A DNA stretch of 64,000 nt, from assembly GCA_023664325.1 (NCBI GenBank), contig JAMPFS010000004.1, positions 32,844-96,843 of the forward strand. The letters are read 5' to 3'. The notes under the pieces were generated by a model. That model was not told where the DNA came from, did not search any database, and saw nothing but the letters and a program-made list of their open reading frames with translations. The translations under genes and the position numbers were made by a program. Positions 63,101-64,000 of this stretch are shown piece after piece. Numbering within the stretch: the stretch's first letter is position 1; every line of letters starts with the position of its first letter. The stretch comes from Clostridium sp. (GTDB taxonomy: Bacteria; Bacillota; Clostridia; Lachnospirales; Lachnospiraceae).

Positions 63101-63928
63101 ATGAAAAATACGGTTTTAACAGCAAAGAAACAAAAGGAACAGGGAGAGAAGATTTCCATGCTTACAGCATATGATTATTCCACTGCAAAGCTGATTGATG
63201 AAGCGGGAATTAATATGATTTTGGTAGGGGATTCCCTGGGGAATACCATGCTCGGTTATGAGGATACGATTTCGGTCACGATGGAGGATATGATCCATCA
63301 TGGAGCTGCGGTGGCAAGAGGGGCAAAGAATGCATTGGTGGTGATTGATATGCCATTTATGAGTTACCAGACCTCTGTCTATGATGCCGTTGTAAATGCA
63401 GGACGCCTGATGAAGGAAGGCCGTGCCGGTGCAGTCAAGCTGGAGGGCGGAAGCGAGGTATGCCCGCAGATTCAGGCGATTACGGCAGCAGGGATTCCGG
63501 TATGTGCGCATTTAGGTCTGACACCGCAGTCCATCAATGCCTTTGGAGGTTTCAAGGTGCAGGGAAAGACGGAGGAGGCAGCAAAAAAACTGCTGTCGGA
63601 TGCCAAAGCGGTAGAGGAGGCAGGAGCATTTGCAGTCGTGTTAGAGTGTGTGCCGGCAAAGCTGGCAAAAATGGTGACAGAGGAGCTGTCCATTCCGACT
63701 ATTGGCATTGGCGCAGGAAATGTATGTGATGGACAGGTTTTAGTATATCAGGATATGCTCGGCATGTTTTCGGATTTTACCCCCAAATTCGTAAAGCGGT
63801 TTGAAAATATTGGTGAAATCATGAAACATGCATTTGCGGAGTATGACCGTGAGGTAAAGGCGGGAAGCTTTCCGGCAAAAGAGCATGAATATACCATTAG
63901 TGATGATGTGTTGGAAAAGCTGTATTAA
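63101..63928 (+). CDS. panB: 3-methyl-2-oxobutanoate hydroxymethyltransferase PanB
   Basis: PanB adds a hydroxymethyl group from methylene-tetrahydrofolate to 2-oxoisovalerate, giving ketopantoate in pantothenate synthesis. The 275-residue protein is complete, with [16 protein letters not shown], the metal-binding region [17 protein letters not shown], and [18 protein letters not shown]. The ATG follows a perfect AGGAGG. It is next to panG, supporting a pantothenate unit; panC and panD are not in the window but may follow. Confidence 0.96.
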   Translation: MKNTVLTAKKQKEQGEKISMLTAYDYSTAKLIDEAGINMILVGDSLGNTMLGYEDTISVTMEDMIHHGAAVARGAKNALVVIDMPFMSYQTSVYDAVVNAGRLMKEGRAGAVKLEGGSEVCPQIQAITAAGIPVCAHLGLTPQSINAFGGFKVQGKTEEAAKKLLSDAKAVEEAGAFAVVLECVPAKLAKMVTEELSIPTIGIGAGNVCDGQVLVYQDMLGMFSDFTPKFVKRFENIGEIMKHAFAEYDREVKAGSFPAKEHEYTISDDVLEKLY

Positions 63929-63975
63929 ACCGAAAAAAGTTAGGCAATTGCGAAACTTTGTTTTTGCGAACTTCC

Positions 63976-63995
63976 GTTGTACAAAATAGACAATA
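63976..63995. repeat. Possible second terminus of the MITE-like element
   Basis: GTTGTACAAAATAGACAATA resembles the left end of the 62784-63040 element (ATTGTACAATATAGACAA). It is cut off by the window edge, so only the terminus can be seen. The rest of 63929-64000 shows no clear terminator. Confidence 0.35.
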
Positions 63996-64000
63996 TCAAC

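Overview
The window reads as chromosomal DNA of an anaerobic, low-to-mid GC Firmicute, most likely a member of the Lachnospiraceae (Clostridia). The reasons are the hrcA-grpE-dnaK-dnaJ order behind a CIRCE element, the ireB-ruvX-DUF1292-rnj block, a sporulation sigma-K gene, a Gram-positive type IV pilus locus with no outer-membrane secretin, and Lachnospiraceae-type proteins such as a DUF5688 protein and an HPr-like protein without the active-site histidine. I saw no rRNA, tRNA, CRISPR array, phage or transposase gene. Almost all genes lie on the + strand.

Region 1 (1-18073) is heat shock and translation quality control: the end of hemW, a small zinc-ribbon membrane protein, CIRCE-controlled hrcA-grpE-dnaK-dnaJ, then prmA, two tandem giant YfhO-type membrane proteins, rsmE, a cysteine desulfurase with thiI (tRNA 4-thiouridine), a Crh-like HPr protein with its own promoter and terminator, and mtaB. 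Region 2 (18074-24150) matches the Bacillus yrzL-yrrK-yrzB-yrrL-yrrM-yrrN order: ireB, ruvX, DUF1292, rnj, ylbF, a very short MltG-like protein in the yrrL position, trmR and trhP (wobble uridine hydroxylation and methylation), closed by a convergent sigK whose 3' end overlaps trhP.

Region 3 (24331-44897) is one long type IV pilus locus: pilB (with two MshEN motifs that suggest c-di-GMP control), pilT, pilC, a noncoding segment that folds on paper into a four-way junction followed by a duplicated 42-nt structured unit, the major pilin, a 15-bp stem-loop, prepilin peptidase, a pilM-pilN fusion, a pilO-like protein, four minor prepilins (one of 974 residues without Glu+5) and a 1920-residue secreted protein of unknown function. 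A strong terminator ends the run. The 1920-residue protein and the structured RNA are the best candidates for something undescribed.

Region 4 (44959-64000) is mixed housekeeping and accessory genes: yqeG, an aroE-aroK fusion, an M24 aminopeptidase, a minimal chemoreceptor, hisC, a DUF5688 protein, a TetR regulator with palindromes over its own promoter, a lone receiver domain, rarA, a SEC-C protein, gltX, a short UvrD-type helicase, an intracellular subtilisin on the - strand, an orphan ZnuA-like lipoprotein, a YhfC-type membrane protein, and panG-panB. The last two are separated by a 257-bp element with inverted terminal repeats and internal hairpins that show compensatory changes. A possible second copy of its terminus sits at the right edge of the window.
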